Source of the DNA: Chryseobacterium sp. T16E-39
GTDB lineage: Bacteria > Bacteroidota > Bacteroidia > Flavobacteriales > Weeksellaceae
Assembly (NCBI RefSeq): GCF_002216065.1
Contig: NZ_CP022282.1
Coordinates: 1,364,001 to 1,428,000 of the forward strand
Length of the DNA: 64,000 nucleotides
Direction: 5' to 3'
This document shows, piece by piece, positions 18,601 to 26,436 of this stretch (position 1 is the first letter of the stretch; every line of letters begins with the position of its first letter). Made by a program: the position numbers and the translations under genes. The notes below the pieces were generated by a model. That model did not search any database, was not told the DNA's origin, and saw only the letters and a list, made by a program, of their open reading frames with translations.

Positions 18601-20105
18601 TTTTTAATATTAGCTGCTCTCTGTTTTTCGTAGGCATCTTGCTTTAAAACTAAATCAAGATCTGCTTGTGCCTTTTTCTTGGAATATTCTTCAAGAAGTG
18701 CTGCTTTTCCTTTTGCGATAGCAAGTTCTTTCAAGCGTGACACTAAAGCAGTATAGGCATCTGAAAGTTTAACAGTAGCTCTGTATTCCGCATCTACCGT
18801 TCCTATAAAGGACTTATTTGTTTTTGTTAGGTTTTCATATGCTTTTTTGCGCATTTCAAGCGTCGAATAGCTCGATTTAAGTATTACAATTTCCTTTTCG
18901 ACGGCACCAACAATATTTGCACTACTTCTTTTATAGGCAGCTGCAACGGAATCACTAACTTGTTGTTGAAATTCTAGGGCAGCGGTTAGTTTTTCTGCTT
19001 CTTCTTTAGCATCATAATTAGCCGTTCTAAAATAAACCATTGCGGCAACAACAGCAGCAATTCCAGATGCTAATAAAACATATGGGTTTGCATTAGCTGC
19101 AGCATTAAATAATAACTGCGCTTTAGTCATACCAGATATTCCCTGGGCGAACCTAACAGCCGCTAGAGTTCCCTCAATCCATATCTGAGCTTTTTGCAAG
19201 GCGTTAACTGTGATTAAAACAGCCTTATAAGTTCCATAAGCAGCAACTAATGTTGATATTACCTGTATAACATCTTGGTAATGCTCAACTAAATAGGTTA
19301 ATCCCTGAATTCCATCAGATAGAATACCCTCGTTAGCTTCTCCAATCTTGTTTAACATTTGATCCCAAGCATCACCCAAATTGGCAACCTGACCGGAAAG
19401 AGATTTAGATTGTTTCTCCATTAGATTGAAGAACATACCTCCTTCATTTGTCATGGAGAATAAAACATCCTGAACGTCTTTGAAGCCTATTTTACCAGCT
19501 GATACCATATCAGAAATTTCAGATGTCGTTTTACCGAACTTCTTAGCGAGTTCCGCAACCATCGGAATACCTGCTTCTGTAAACTGTCGAAGGTCATCGC
19601 CCATCAGCTTACCTTTAGCTTTTACCTGGCCATAAACGAGGTTTATTCTAGCTAGCGGTACAGATAATCCAGCAGCAATATTTCCAAGCCTTGTAAGAGT
19701 GTCAACGACTTGATCGGCTGGAATTTGAAATGCTAGTAATTGTTTTGCACCTGAAGAAACGTCTTGCAATGAAAAAGGTGTTTTAGCAGCAAGATTAACC
19801 ATATCACCCATTAGGGCCTTTGCCTCAATGGCATTACCCAGCATGGTGGTAAAGGCTATCTCTGTTTTCTGAAATTCACCTCTTACATTAATAAGCTCCA
19901 TAACAAAGCTTTTAAGTGCTGATGCAGAAAAATAACTTGCAATACCAACAGATAGATTTTTGAAAGAAGAATCCATATTACGGGATTCTTGAGAAACTGT
20001 TTGTCCCAGTCCAACTATATCTCTACGCATAGAGTTTATGTCTCTACGCCATTGTTGCAAGTCTATTCCCGCACCGAAATATAAAGCTCCTTGACTGGTG
20101 TTCAT
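15672..20105 (-). CDS. Tail tape measure protein
   Basis: 1477 aa, by far the longest gene. N-terminal region contains the tape-measure pattern (FVMELINVRGEFQKTEIAFTT... and DVSSGAKQLLAFQIPADQV). Hydrophobic segments lie near residues 275-300, 340-362 and 1090-1125, separated by long Lys/Glu-rich coiled coils, as expected for the protein that sets tail length and is ejected with the DNA. By the usual 1.5 Angstrom per residue rule the tail would be roughly 200 nm. It overlaps the gene on either side by one base. Confidence 0.93.
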   Translation of the reverse strand: MNTSQGALYFGAGIDLQQWRRDINSMRRDIVGLGQTVSQESRNMDSSFKNLSVGIASYFSASALKSFVMELINVRGEFQKTEIAFTTMLGNAIEAKALMGDMVNLAAKTPFSLQDVSSGAKQLLAFQIPADQVVDTLTRLGNIAAGLSVPLARINLVYGQVKAKGKLMGDDLRQFTEAGIPMVAELAKKFGKTTSEISDMVSAGKIGFKDVQDVLFSMTNEGGMFFNLMEKQSKSLSGQVANLGDAWDQMLNKIGEANEGILSDGIQGLTYLVEHYQDVIQVISTLVAAYGTYKAVLITVNALQKAQIWIEGTLAAVRFAQGISGMTKAQLLFNAAANANPYVLLASGIAAVVAAMVYFRTANYDAKEEAEKLTAALEFQQQVSDSVAAAYKRSSANIVGAVEKEIVILKSSYSTLEMRKKAYENLTKTNKSFIGTVDAEYRATVKLSDAYTALVSRLKELAIAKGKAALLEEYSKKKAQADLDLVLKQDAYEKQRAANIKKRAENAKKENIGAGMYREFKLEEGIDYSAYNPAKAAIKTRDEINKQFNILADDVAKGINDATKKNDKELRDAWSNIGDAALDSGPKKGTQEWYEEEIKRLEDLKKKAVVGSKAWNAYRDQIEKYRDLLNPKKEKKDNKQLAEIIPEGSIEELQRRANLLQKAYDTAANGVVKLRTVDKYGNDKDKKGNPYLTGEVISSQEASDRLEKINEEIKARQYKSFQERMEEGERQWNNYYKIAEYYGKETADAQYKELFKGSQNYLQFLEKQEEALKNLSDQGIISDQQKQDLIFLQEKIRSLNGTETPLEGFKRGIDDSLKKLPSLVDQLEFLEKAEDAAFEKAGGNSKDFLEKKLYFTEQKRNILQSQQDTYSEFLKEQRTFEERKLAIEKEYDLIRDKIAKDKTTTPEQKTDLTEKANKKQAKDISNMSLELFQKTDLWVKAFGDLSKIGPKTLEKMRLQFKAFLESSAGLSLKTEDLIAYQDVYKKLGEMTASRDPFKAISISVDNYKQKRKELYDIEIKSGKGSDKYKEKLEETNQAFVNIIEVTATAANATLDVVSTIGDAFGGLSDELKQTLAEVQQLIDGIINAVAGYFSGNYGQMISGIVQVVSAMVKLLGDDKHYERNIKEWQRAVEDLKTSYDELQNSIEKTAGEAAIQMQRGLVENLTEQKRLLTQMRDEEQKKKKVDQDKITSLNGQISQVGQQIESVMDNFKKSVTSTDFKELSENLANAMIDAFGKGEDAAASFDKIVDDVMRNAVANALKIKILEPAIEEMVNKLYSSMGFGNGNSNANDAQISKYQQDIKDIEDKIKTAESASYYSPENTKYVLALKAEKQRVLDLIGALKAQMAATPVGGSFDGLTAEEREKIKAMGEDAMKKYMEALKQYQDLFGESAENAQGLKGDIKGITEKTAGELEAQFNAVRINIAAVLKIMQTNQTVANSQTVLLSQIETNTRKLHNMDKTLSEINSKTKNGLAGI

Positions 20106-20302
20106 TATTTATTAAATAGTTGTTGTAAGAAATCTTCTGATGTTTGTTCAGAGAGATTGATAACAGGTTTTTTCTTTTCTTTTTTATCTTCTTCGCTTTC
20201 GTAACTTGGAGAATCTATAAGCATTCTTTGTACGATTCGCCAGTCAACTTTCCAAAGCAGGTAATCTAGTTCCCATCCGAAATGATGACATATTTGCCCC
20301 AT
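20105..20302 (-). CDS. Tail assembly chaperone, second frame (gpGT-like)
   Basis: 65 aa from the ATG at 20302. Contains CHHFGWELDYLLWKVDW and an acidic/basic C-terminal tail. It lies immediately before the tape measure gene and in the -1 frame relative to the upstream chaperone gene, and that frame is open without stop codons back into the upstream gene. This is the classic arrangement of the G and GT chaperones made by -1 ribosomal frameshifting. I see no perfect slippery heptamer, so an independent start at 20302 is also possible. Confidence 0.65.
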   Translation of the reverse strand: MGQICHHFGWELDYLLWKVDWRIVQRMLIDSPSYESEEDKKEKKKPVINLSEQTSEDFLQQLFNK

Positions 20303-20319
20303 TACACCATAGATAGTTT

Positions 20320-20766
20320 TTAGACCGTTTTCTCTATCGGCATCGCTTTGGTCGGTCGATTTCCGTTCATTAATGCCATAGAGATCATAAAATTTTGATA
20401 ATCTGAGAACTTTAATAGCTCAAATGCCAGGTTCTTAACTTCACTACTATTGAGAGTATTCAGGAAGTGCCATTTTAAAAACCATTTAGGAAACTTGCTG
20501 TCAACAGCTTCTGAAATTGCTTTAGCGCATAACTCAGCATTGTTTCTAACTGCTTCATATTGCGCCGGGATCTGTATTGATAAATCTTCACTTGAAATAG
20601 CTTCTTCGTCTACTTTAATTTGAATGAAAATCTTTGCAAGCCTTAACATTTTTCCCATTGGAATTTTATCTATCGACCACTTCATTTTTCTTCCAAAAAG
20701 ACTGGTTTCAAAACTGTACCCCTCGCTTGTAAGAAGCTTTAATTCTTCTTTTTCTAAGTTTTCCAT
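20320..20766 (-). CDS. Tail assembly chaperone (gpG-like)
   Basis: 148 aa, soluble and helical, beginning MENLEKEELKLLTSEGYSF. Position between the major tail protein and the tape measure gene identifies it as the tail assembly chaperone that coats the tape measure during tail assembly. It ends PIEKTV and the following frame continues 18 bp later in the -1 phase. Its start is preceded by a strong hairpin that may limit read-through from the tail tube gene. Confidence 0.7.
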   Translation of the reverse strand: MENLEKEELKLLTSEGYSFETSLFGRKMKWSIDKIPMGKMLRLAKIFIQIKVDEEAISSEDLSIQIPAQYEAVRNNAELCAKAISEAVDSKFPKWFLKWHFLNTLNSSEVKNLAFELLKFSDYQNFMISMALMNGNRPTKAMPIEKTV

Positions 20767-20778
20767 GTGTTTTAAGTA

Positions 20779-20811
20779 AAAAGAGCCTACCTAAACAAAT
20801 AGGCTCTTTTA
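20779..20811 (-). terminator. Hairpin terminator inside the late operon
   Basis: AAAGAGCCTA (20780-20789) and TAGGCTCTTT (20800-20809) form a perfect 10-bp stem with A and T runs on both sides. It lies between the major tail protein gene and the chaperone gene, where partial termination would make tail tube protein far more abundant than the tape measure. Confidence 0.75.
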
Positions 20812-20833
20812 TTTTTAATTGTTCAGAGTTTAC

Positions 20834-21337
20834 TTATGCCTTGAAAGCGATAATAGGTGCTGTGCCTGCCTTTTTTGGTTGTAAAACAGTTGCTGTCACT
20901 TCAATTCCCATTAAAGCAGCTCTACCGATTTCAGAAGAAAGTTTTGCGGTAATTTTTGCTCTAGGAATTCTTAAACCGATTCCTTGTTTTGGTGTAAACT
21001 GTAATGATCTTTCTATTGATACAGTATTCGATGGGAAATTGAAAACTTCATCTGCTCCAGTTCCTGTTTTGGTCCCGCCAAAAGTTTCCACGAATGTGCT
21101 TAAATCTGGATCTGCAATTTTGAAGACAACAGATCTTTTTCCATCTGTAGTTTCAATATGAATTGGAGTGTCGATTTCTTCGACCTTAAATTCTGTTTCC
21201 GTAGGATCATCCCAGCTTAATGAAGCTGATCCATCTTCTGTATAGCCAAGAGGTGCAAGGGTTGTTCCCATTCCGCCATCTACTGCAATAGCACCAATTG
21301 CAATCTCTGCAACTCCGATGTTAATTTGTCCTGCCAT
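20834..21337 (-). CDS. Major tail (tube) protein
   Basis: 167 aa, beta-rich. Begins MAGQINIGVAEIAIGAI and contains TEDGSASLSWDDPTETEF and SVVFKIADPDLSTFVE, a layout typical of tail tube proteins of siphoviruses. Located between the tail terminator and the tail chaperone genes and followed by a strong hairpin, as expected for a highly expressed structural gene. Confidence 0.8.
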   Translation of the reverse strand: MAGQINIGVAEIAIGAIAVDGGMGTTLAPLGYTEDGSASLSWDDPTETEFKVEEIDTPIHIETTDGKRSVVFKIADPDLSTFVETFGGTKTGTGADEVFNFPSNTVSIERSLQFTPKQGIGLRIPRAKITAKLSSEIGRAALMGIEVTATVLQPKKAGTAPIIAFKA

Positions 21338-21351
21338 TATTTGTATTATTT

Positions 21352-21759
21352 TTAGTTATATGCTTTTAAATTGATTCTGAAATTTATGTAGTTCGACTTC
21401 TCTTCATCTTCCTCAAATGTGTTGTGATTAACTACTGTAAGATTGAATTGCGGTCTGAATATGTCCTCAAAAATTGGATATACTGCCTTGCTTATTTCTA
21501 ACATTCTATTGTTGTTAGGCATGTACTGAGTAATTCCATTTAGATTTACTGAAACCATTGGAACATAACAATTGACGTTAAAAACCCCATCTTGTAAAAA
21601 AGATCCATCCATCGAAATTGAATTAATCACAATGTCTTCTTTTATGCTTCCTGACGGTTTCTTGTCTTTATAAATATTTCCGGTGATAATGGTTCTTATG
21701 TTACTTTGTGAAAGCAGTTCAAAAATCCATTGTTTCCCTTCTAACACTGTTTTCTTCAT
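21352..21759 (-). CDS. Tail terminator / tail completion protein
   Basis: 135 aa. Starts MKKTVLEGKQWIFELLSQSNI and has an alpha/beta pattern like tail terminator proteins that cap the tube before joining the head. Position between the HK97 gp10-like gene (4-bp overlap) and the tail tube gene supports this. Sequence similarity is not obvious by eye. Confidence 0.6.
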   Translation of the reverse strand: MKKTVLEGKQWIFELLSQSNIRTIITGNIYKDKKPSGSIKEDIVINSISMDGSFLQDGVFNVNCYVPMVSVNLNGITQYMPNNNRMLEISKAVYPIFEDIFRPQFNLTVVNHNTFEEDEEKSNYINFRINLKAYN

Positions 21760-22175
21760 CGTAATTGTTTTAGTAAGTTTGGAACCATAGCTTTTGCCAT
21801 TTGTTCAGCACTTGTAAGAACATTTCTACCTCTACTTTCAACCTGTGACGCGTATTTCATACCCGCAACAATTACTAAGGCTATTTCAGGCTGTTGGCTA
21901 GCTAATTCGCGGGCTAATGATTTGCCTTTACCAACTCCAACACTATTACCTGAATAGTTTTCATACTCAATTTTGCCATCTATGATTATAGAATATCCAA
22001 CAGAAGCACGTAAATTTCCAGTCACATCACGATAAGAGCCGTTTGCCCTAGCTTCATTTATTGCTAATTCTGCAACATATCTGAGAACACGTAACATTTT
22101 GCTGTTAATATCTTCATGAGCTTGAACAAATCGCTGATTGATTTCGTTCATATTTCCGATGAATCTTAGAGCCAT
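21756..22175 (-). CDS. HK97 gp10-like neck protein
   Basis: 139 aa, beginning MALRFIGNMNEINQRFVQAHE. The helix followed by DVTGNLRASVGYSI and a C-terminal KYASQVESRGRNVL is the pattern of the HK97 gp10-like family of head-tail joining proteins. It overlaps its neighbours on both sides (10 bp and 4 bp). Confidence 0.75.
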   Translation of the reverse strand: MALRFIGNMNEINQRFVQAHEDINSKMLRVLRYVAELAINEARANGSYRDVTGNLRASVGYSIIIDGKIEYENYSGNSVGVGKGKSLARELASQQPEIALVIVAGMKYASQVESRGRNVLTSAEQMAKAMVPNLLKQLR

Positions 22176-22495
22176 AGCCTAGTGTGTAATTGTTCCTTTT
22201 TCCAGAGCATTGTGTCTCCTTCTAGCCTTACATTTCCATCCAAGTCGATTACTTTAATTCTTTCACCGACTGAGACTTTTGGACAGTTTTTAGGGAGATA
22301 AATAACAGCTCCATAAACATAGACCTCGCCGTCTGTTGTTACTATTTTACTTCCCCCTCCATTTCCTTCATCCCTGCATTTTGAGATAGACACCCACCCT
22401 TCAGTGCCAGGAATAAAACTTCCATCTTCTTCATTATATGAAGCTTCAGTTTTCTTAAATACTGTAAGCGTATAAGGAAATTGTTTTATCCCCAT
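22166..22495 (-). CDS. Head closure / head-tail joining protein
   Basis: 109 aa, beta-barrel-like, beginning MGIKQFPYTLTVFKKTEAS. Size, strand-rich pattern (VSVGERIKVIDLDGNVRLEG) and place between the gp6-like adaptor and gp10-like gene fit a head closure protein of the SPP1 gp16 or HK97 gp7 type. No residue-level signature is visible. Confidence 0.6.
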   Translation of the reverse strand: MGIKQFPYTLTVFKKTEASYNEEDGSFIPGTEGWVSISKCRDEGNGGGSKIVTTDGEVYVYGAVIYLPKNCPKVSVGERIKVIDLDGNVRLEGDTMLWKKEQLHTRLWL

Positions 22496-22806
22496 TTCGA
22501 AGTGATATCAGTAATTGTATTTTCAGAAAGCAAATCAGGCAATCCTAGTTTTCTCGCTAACATTGAGTAATATTTCAAAAGAGAAGGTTTATCGTAACCG
22601 ATTGAAAAACCACCCTCAGAAATACTTGAAGGCATTGAAATAAGATCGGGGATTATGGTATAAAAGAACTTATCAAGATTTGTTTCTCCGGTAATGGTAT
22701 CGGATGATACTAAATTCAAGCGTGATAATTCAAGCGCAATCAGATCATCGGAAAACTCAACCGACCATGTAGACAATTTTTCTTTTATGTAATCCCCGAT
22801 AGTCAT
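22486..22806 (-). CDS. Head-tail adaptor (gp6-like)
   Basis: 106 aa, mainly helical, beginning MTIGDYIKEKLSTWSVEFSD. Helical adaptors of this size directly follow the major capsid gene and dock to the portal. It is 2 bp downstream of the capsid gene and overlaps the next gene by 10 bp. Confidence 0.65.
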   Translation of the reverse strand: MTIGDYIKEKLSTWSVEFSDDLIALELSRLNLVSSDTITGETNLDKFFYTIIPDLISMPSSISEGGFSIGYDKPSLLKYYSMLARKLGLPDLLSENTITDITSKWG

Positions 22807-22808
22807 TT

Positions 22809-23879
22809 TTATGCTAACTTAGTTTTCAGGATTAGACGTTTTTTAACGTTGTTCAACACTGGCGTTGCAAATGCAGCAGCTTTAGTAAGCATTCGCATTG
22901 GTGCTGCACTACCAATAGCAGATAGCAAAATGAATTCATCAACAGTTTCTTTGGTGGACTCATTTAAGTCAATAGAAGCTTCAGGAGAAATAGTATACTG
23001 AAGATTTCCAAAGTCAGCAGTTCCGGAAAGGTGAATATTTCCTAATATCCAACCACTTTTTGACGTTAATGTTCCATCTTGATCTTCTTCGTTTACGTAG
23101 CTTTCCCAAATTTCAATTGTCGGTAGGTTTTGAGCTAGTAATGCAGAATTAATCTGAGCCAATGTTGGCGTTTGGGCTAAACCTAGTGCGTTTTGAGCGA
23201 ATGATGCAGTAAACTTGATTACTTTTTCAGATGCAGCCAATTGATTGAATGTAGCTAAGTCCGTAACAGCTTTAACATATCTGTAACCTTTTGCAAGAGC
23301 TACCTTCTGTTGTTTTTGAAACTCCTTAATAGGGTCAAAAGTTGCTGCATTTGCTGGATCAAACCAATCTGAAGTAGCATTTTGTGTCGTTACTCCAAAA
23401 TCTATTTTAATACCATTCATATCATATAATCCCTGCGAAAGCAATGATTTAGACATGTACTCCATTGTTGCATTAATAGAATTTCTAACAAACAAGGCGT
23501 CATCATAGATGTTATCCAAAATTTGATTGCTAATGCTTGTATTCGATCTATTTAGTGCTAGAGAATTTCTAAGATCCTGAATTCTGAAAAAATCAGTTTC
23601 CGTTTTCACACGACCTACTTCAGATTTTGGCATTTCACCTTTTAATGCTTCAGCATTGTCTCTACCTTTAAGAATTACATTTGAGTCCTTAGCAACAAGC
23701 GGAGCAATCACCTTAGCACCAGTAGTTCCTTCTAAACTTCCGAAGGTCAATCCACTTTTATATTGTGTTGGGAAATATGTTTTATAACCCAAATCATTTA
23801 GTGGATTCGTGTCCAAGTAGGCTAACAAATCAGGATTGTTGTACTCCGGAATAATTTTATTTAATAATATATCTGCCAT
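22809..23879 (-). CDS. Major capsid protein
   Basis: 356 aa. Sits directly after scaffold and decoration genes and before the connectors. Sequence begins MADILLNKIIPEYNNPDLLAYL and contains a spine-helix-like region (NSINATMEYMSKSLLSQGLYD) and beta segments (SGWILGNIHLSGTADFG), consistent with the HK97 fold of the 'major capsid protein E' type. No signal peptide or prohead-protease cleavage site was obvious, in agreement with a separate scaffold gene. Confidence 0.82.
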   Translation of the reverse strand: MADILLNKIIPEYNNPDLLAYLDTNPLNDLGYKTYFPTQYKSGLTFGSLEGTTGAKVIAPLVAKDSNVILKGRDNAEALKGEMPKSEVGRVKTETDFFRIQDLRNSLALNRSNTSISNQILDNIYDDALFVRNSINATMEYMSKSLLSQGLYDMNGIKIDFGVTTQNATSDWFDPANAATFDPIKEFQKQQKVALAKGYRYVKAVTDLATFNQLAASEKVIKFTASFAQNALGLAQTPTLAQINSALLAQNLPTIEIWESYVNEEDQDGTLTSKSGWILGNIHLSGTADFGNLQYTISPEASIDLNESTKETVDEFILLSAIGSAAPMRMLTKAAAFATPVLNNVKKRLILKTKLA

Positions 23880-23896
23880 TGTTTAATTTTTTTTGA

Positions 23897-24265
23897 TTAC
23901 CAAGCTTTTAGAGTTGGAACTTCCTTTACAATCAATGCGACACCTGCTTTTTCCTTATCAGGTAAAGCAACCGTTCTAAAAGTCCCATCTGTCACGACAG
24001 ATACTTGTGTAAAATCATCTATTGGTACGCTTTTTTGAACTAGCCCAGCAGCACCTTTGATGTTTGTTGCTGTAAGATCTGCGTTAACTATCTTTCCTTT
24101 GTTTGGTGCAGTAATGACGATAATTGTACCCGCGGGAATAACCCCGTCTGTAAATCGAGCTTTAGCATCGACATTATCTACCAAAACACCTCCAGGATAT
24201 GTGGATAGAACAATATCGAAAACAACGTTTTCTCTTTGTCCTCCAATTTTTTTAATGTTGTTCAT
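23897..24265 (-). CDS. Head decoration / head fibre protein
   Basis: 122 aa from the ATG at 24265; the frame is open further upstream but that part lies inside the scaffold gene. Beta-rich with a hydrophobic core (PAGTIIVITAPNKGKIV). Small beta proteins between scaffold and major capsid are usually decoration proteins that stabilise the expanded shell (lambda gpD-like role). Overlaps the scaffold stop by 14 bp. Confidence 0.6.
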   Translation of the reverse strand: MNNIKKIGGQRENVVFDIVLSTYPGGVLVDNVDAKARFTDGVIPAGTIIVITAPNKGKIVNADLTATNIKGAAGLVQKSVPIDDFTQVSVVTDGTFRTVALPDKEKAGVALIVKEVPTLKAW

Positions 24266-24926
24266 TGTCTTTTGGTTTCTTTGAATCCTTGTATGCTTGC
24301 ATAGCATTAGAAATATCTCCCTCCTTGGCTGTTTCTCCGAATAATGTTGGTTTAGCCATTCCGCTTAAAGCAGCATTTCCGAATTCCTGAGCAATCGCAT
24401 CTGATTTGGTTTTCATTTCAGCTGCGTATGCTTTTATCGCTTCATCGTTCTCAAAAGTGAGCCCGGCAGGAATTAAAGCTTGAATAGATTTAGATACTTT
24501 TAATTCGTCTAATTCTGTTTGCAGTTTTTGAGCATTGGTTTGTGCCGTCTTTTCAGCTTGGAAGCCAGAAATCAATTGGTTTTGTTTCTCCATTTGTTCT
24601 CTTATAGCTTTAGCCCATGCTGGTTCTGGATCGCCCGTTGGTGCTGGTTTTGGATCTACTGGTTTTGGATCAGCGGGATCGACAGGTTTCGGATCTTCTC
24701 CTTTAGCCTTTTTTAAATCAGCGATTTCTTTAGCCAACGTTCTGTTTTGATCAGCAAATGATTGGAATATTGCCAGATCATCTTCAACCCCTGCAACTGC
24801 ATCTGTAATTTCTTCCTCTGTTTTAACCGCCTTTTCAATTTGCTTTGCTTTGGCTTTTAAAATTGTTTCACTTAACCCGAAGTCTTTGTATTTCGTTTTA
24901 AGTTGTTGTAGGATTTTTTCAAACAT
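24252..24926 (-). CDS. Capsid scaffolding protein
   Basis: 224 aa from the ATG at 24926 (an in-frame TTG at 24962 is less likely). The N-terminal 80 residues are helical and charged, followed by a Pro/Asp/Lys-rich linker with repeated DPKPV units (about residues 95-120) and then coiled coil (MEKQNQLISGFQAEK, LQTELDELK). This composition and the position just before the major capsid gene are typical of scaffolds. First gene of the late operon after the accessory island, so it may depend on its own promoter. Confidence 0.7.
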   Translation of the reverse strand: MFEKILQQLKTKYKDFGLSETILKAKAKQIEKAVKTEEEITDAVAGVEDDLAIFQSFADQNRTLAKEIADLKKAKGEDPKPVDPADPKPVDPKPAPTGDPEPAWAKAIREQMEKQNQLISGFQAEKTAQTNAQKLQTELDELKVSKSIQALIPAGLTFENDEAIKAYAAEMKTKSDAIAQEFGNAALSGMAKPTLFGETAKEGDISNAMQAYKDSKKPKDNEQH

Positions 24927-25056
24927 TACTTGAATTGTTAATTTGTTAATTATCGAAGTCAAAAATACTTTACTTACTATTGCATAACAATATGTAATTA
25001 TATAATTTAGCAGTACTTATTTAAAGTATTACTTTATAACCATAAGAAATGATGTG

Positions 25057-25362
25057 ATGGATGAACTATTAATTAAAAGGAGTGCTGACTTACTTGTGAT
25101 AGACATGTTAGAAGCAGCATATAGAATTGAATGTGTAAAAAAGATCACTCTATCATTTGACGAGTTCTGTAGGGTTGTCGGAAAAGATAGAAGCTCTATT
25201 CATAAGCTACTAAAAAACAAACTTCTTCCCGAGAATATCGTTTTAGGTGGCTATGAAAATAGGAAACAGAAGACTAAAGTATTATTTGATACAGAGAAGG
25301 TTTTAGAATGGTTGAGAAATCAGAAGGAAACAGAATTCGCTCATAAAGTGTTTAGGATTTAA
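25057..25362 (+). CDS. Small DNA-binding-like protein
   Basis: 101 aa from the ATG at 25057, directly preceded by an alternative GTG. The centre (FCRVVGKDRSSIHKLLKNKLLP) reads like a helix-turn-helix, followed by EKVLEWLRNQKE. It is the first gene of a plus-strand island within minus-strand head genes and diverges from the scaffold gene. It may control the island or the scaffold promoter; that is inference. Confidence 0.55.
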   Translation: MDELLIKRSADLLVIDMLEAAYRIECVKKITLSFDEFCRVVGKDRSSIHKLLKNKLLPENIVLGGYENRKQKTKVLFDTEKVLEWLRNQKETEFAHKVFRI

Positions 25363-25387
25363 TTGAGTGACTTAAACAATAAAGGAC

Positions 25388-25669
25388 ATGAAAGCAAAAA
25401 TCAAAAACTATACATTGTCGCAGGATTATGAGCATTTGTGGAATCTGATTAGTGAAGGTCACAGACTTGCTGCATGGCTTTTATACAGTGACAAATTTTC
25501 AGAACCAATTTATGATATTGTAGAAGTTAGGATTAATCGTTTTGGTGAACACAATATCGGAACAAGAGGTATTAGATATTCTGGTTATGAAACAGGAAAG
25601 GAAGGATTTCTGCGCACTTGCGAACACTATGATTTAAAATTTATCAACCCTATTAATTCATCAAAATAA
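25388..25669 (+). CDS. Small protein, unknown
   Basis: 93 aa, soluble, mixed charge, with two Trp near the N-terminus (HLWNLISEGHRLAAWLL). No recognised family. Lies 25 bp after the HTH-like gene and 7 bp before the HNH gene, so it is part of the island operon. Confidence 0.55.
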   Translation: MKAKIKNYTLSQDYEHLWNLISEGHRLAAWLLYSDKFSEPIYDIVEVRINRFGEHNIGTRGIRYSGYETGKEGFLRTCEHYDLKFINPINSSK

Positions 25670-25676
25670 AATACTC

Positions 25677-26246
25677 ATGAAACTAACTAAGGTTGATAGA
25701 GAAATTCTTTTTAAAAAATATGATGGTCATTGTGCTTATTGTGGTTGTGAGCTTCCTGAGCGTTGGCATGCTGATTTGATTATTGACCCGATTAGAAATA
25801 GCCGATGGAATTTTGAATTAGAGAAATGGGAACCGTTAGGAATCTACAAAAACAATGATTTAAACTCTATTGATAATAGAAATCCATGCTGTAAGGGCTG
25901 TGATGTTCACAAGGGAAATAAAACACTTGAAGAATTTAGACATTCCCTCTATGACTTGCTGAGACTTGTAGTTGAAGATTATGGTTATTATAAAATTTTA
26001 AGTCGATTTGGAATGCTTCAAGAAACAGGGCAAAAAGTTCGTTTCTTCTTCGAAACATACGAACGTAAGGAATTGACAAAACACCCAAAGCATTCTCATT
26101 ATTGGGTTGAAAATGAAATGTTTTGTGAGAGTTACCATACTATACGAGGTATGAGATATAATACAATCTGGCATGTGCAAGGGATTCCTGATTGTGAAAA
26201 TTGTGGTGAAGACATGGTAAAATATATTCAACAAGAATTTTTATGA
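25677..26246 (+). CDS. HNH endonuclease-like protein
   Basis: 189 aa. Two Cys pairs flank the core: CAYCGCELP near residue 18 and NPCCKGCDVHKGNKTLEEFR near residue 72, which fit a zinc-bound HNH/McrA-type nuclease with the CDVHKGN segment as the metal-binding 'H-N' part. A third CxxC (CENCGED) lies near the C-terminus. HNH genes are often near phage terminases and assist DNA packaging, or act as homing or defence nucleases; here it lies in an accessory island away from the terminase. Overlaps the next small ORF by 4 bp. Confidence 0.8.
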   Translation: MKLTKVDREILFKKYDGHCAYCGCELPERWHADLIIDPIRNSRWNFELEKWEPLGIYKNNDLNSIDNRNPCCKGCDVHKGNKTLEEFRHSLYDLLRLVVEDYGYYKILSRFGMLQETGQKVRFFFETYERKELTKHPKHSHYWVENEMFCESYHTIRGMRYNTIWHVQGIPDCENCGEDMVKYIQQEFL

Positions 26247-26323
26247 AAAAATACGGCATATTACCCAACGGCAAAAAGAATTTGAAACCTAAATACGTGA
26301 AACCTAAAAATAAAAGACGATGA
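26243..26323 (+). CDS. 26-aa basic peptide
   Basis: Begins with ATGA overlapping the HNH stop and ends overlapping the start of the next small ORF by 4 bp. The product is very basic (MKKYGILPNGKK at the start, PKNKRR at the end). The tight coupling on both sides supports translation, but the length gives no independent proof. Confidence 0.4.
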   Translation: MKKYGILPNGKKNLKPKYVKPKNKRR

Positions 26324-26436
26324 AATTAGATGAAAATGAATTTAGCATTCTCATTACCCTATTTTTTATGTTAGGAGTTTATTGTCAGCATAAATTTGAA
26401 ATATTAAAAAAAAGAAAAAAGGATGAGCAACTTTAA
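26320..26436 (+). CDS. 38-aa single-pass membrane peptide
   Basis: Starts inside the stop of the preceding ORF (ATGA) and overlaps the following gene by 14 bp. It has one hydrophobic helix (FSILITLFFMLGVY) and a basic C-terminal tail (KKRKKDEQL). Coupling with its neighbours suggests it is expressed; role unknown. Confidence 0.45.
   Translation: MKLDENEFSILITLFFMLGVYCQHKFEILKKRKKDEQL

Noticed and set aside
24519-24750. Gly/Ser/Phe-repeat open frames on the plus strand
   Set aside because: They are antisense to the Pro/Asp/Lys-rich linker of the scaffold gene; the repeated look comes from the repeated DPKPV codons on the real strand.
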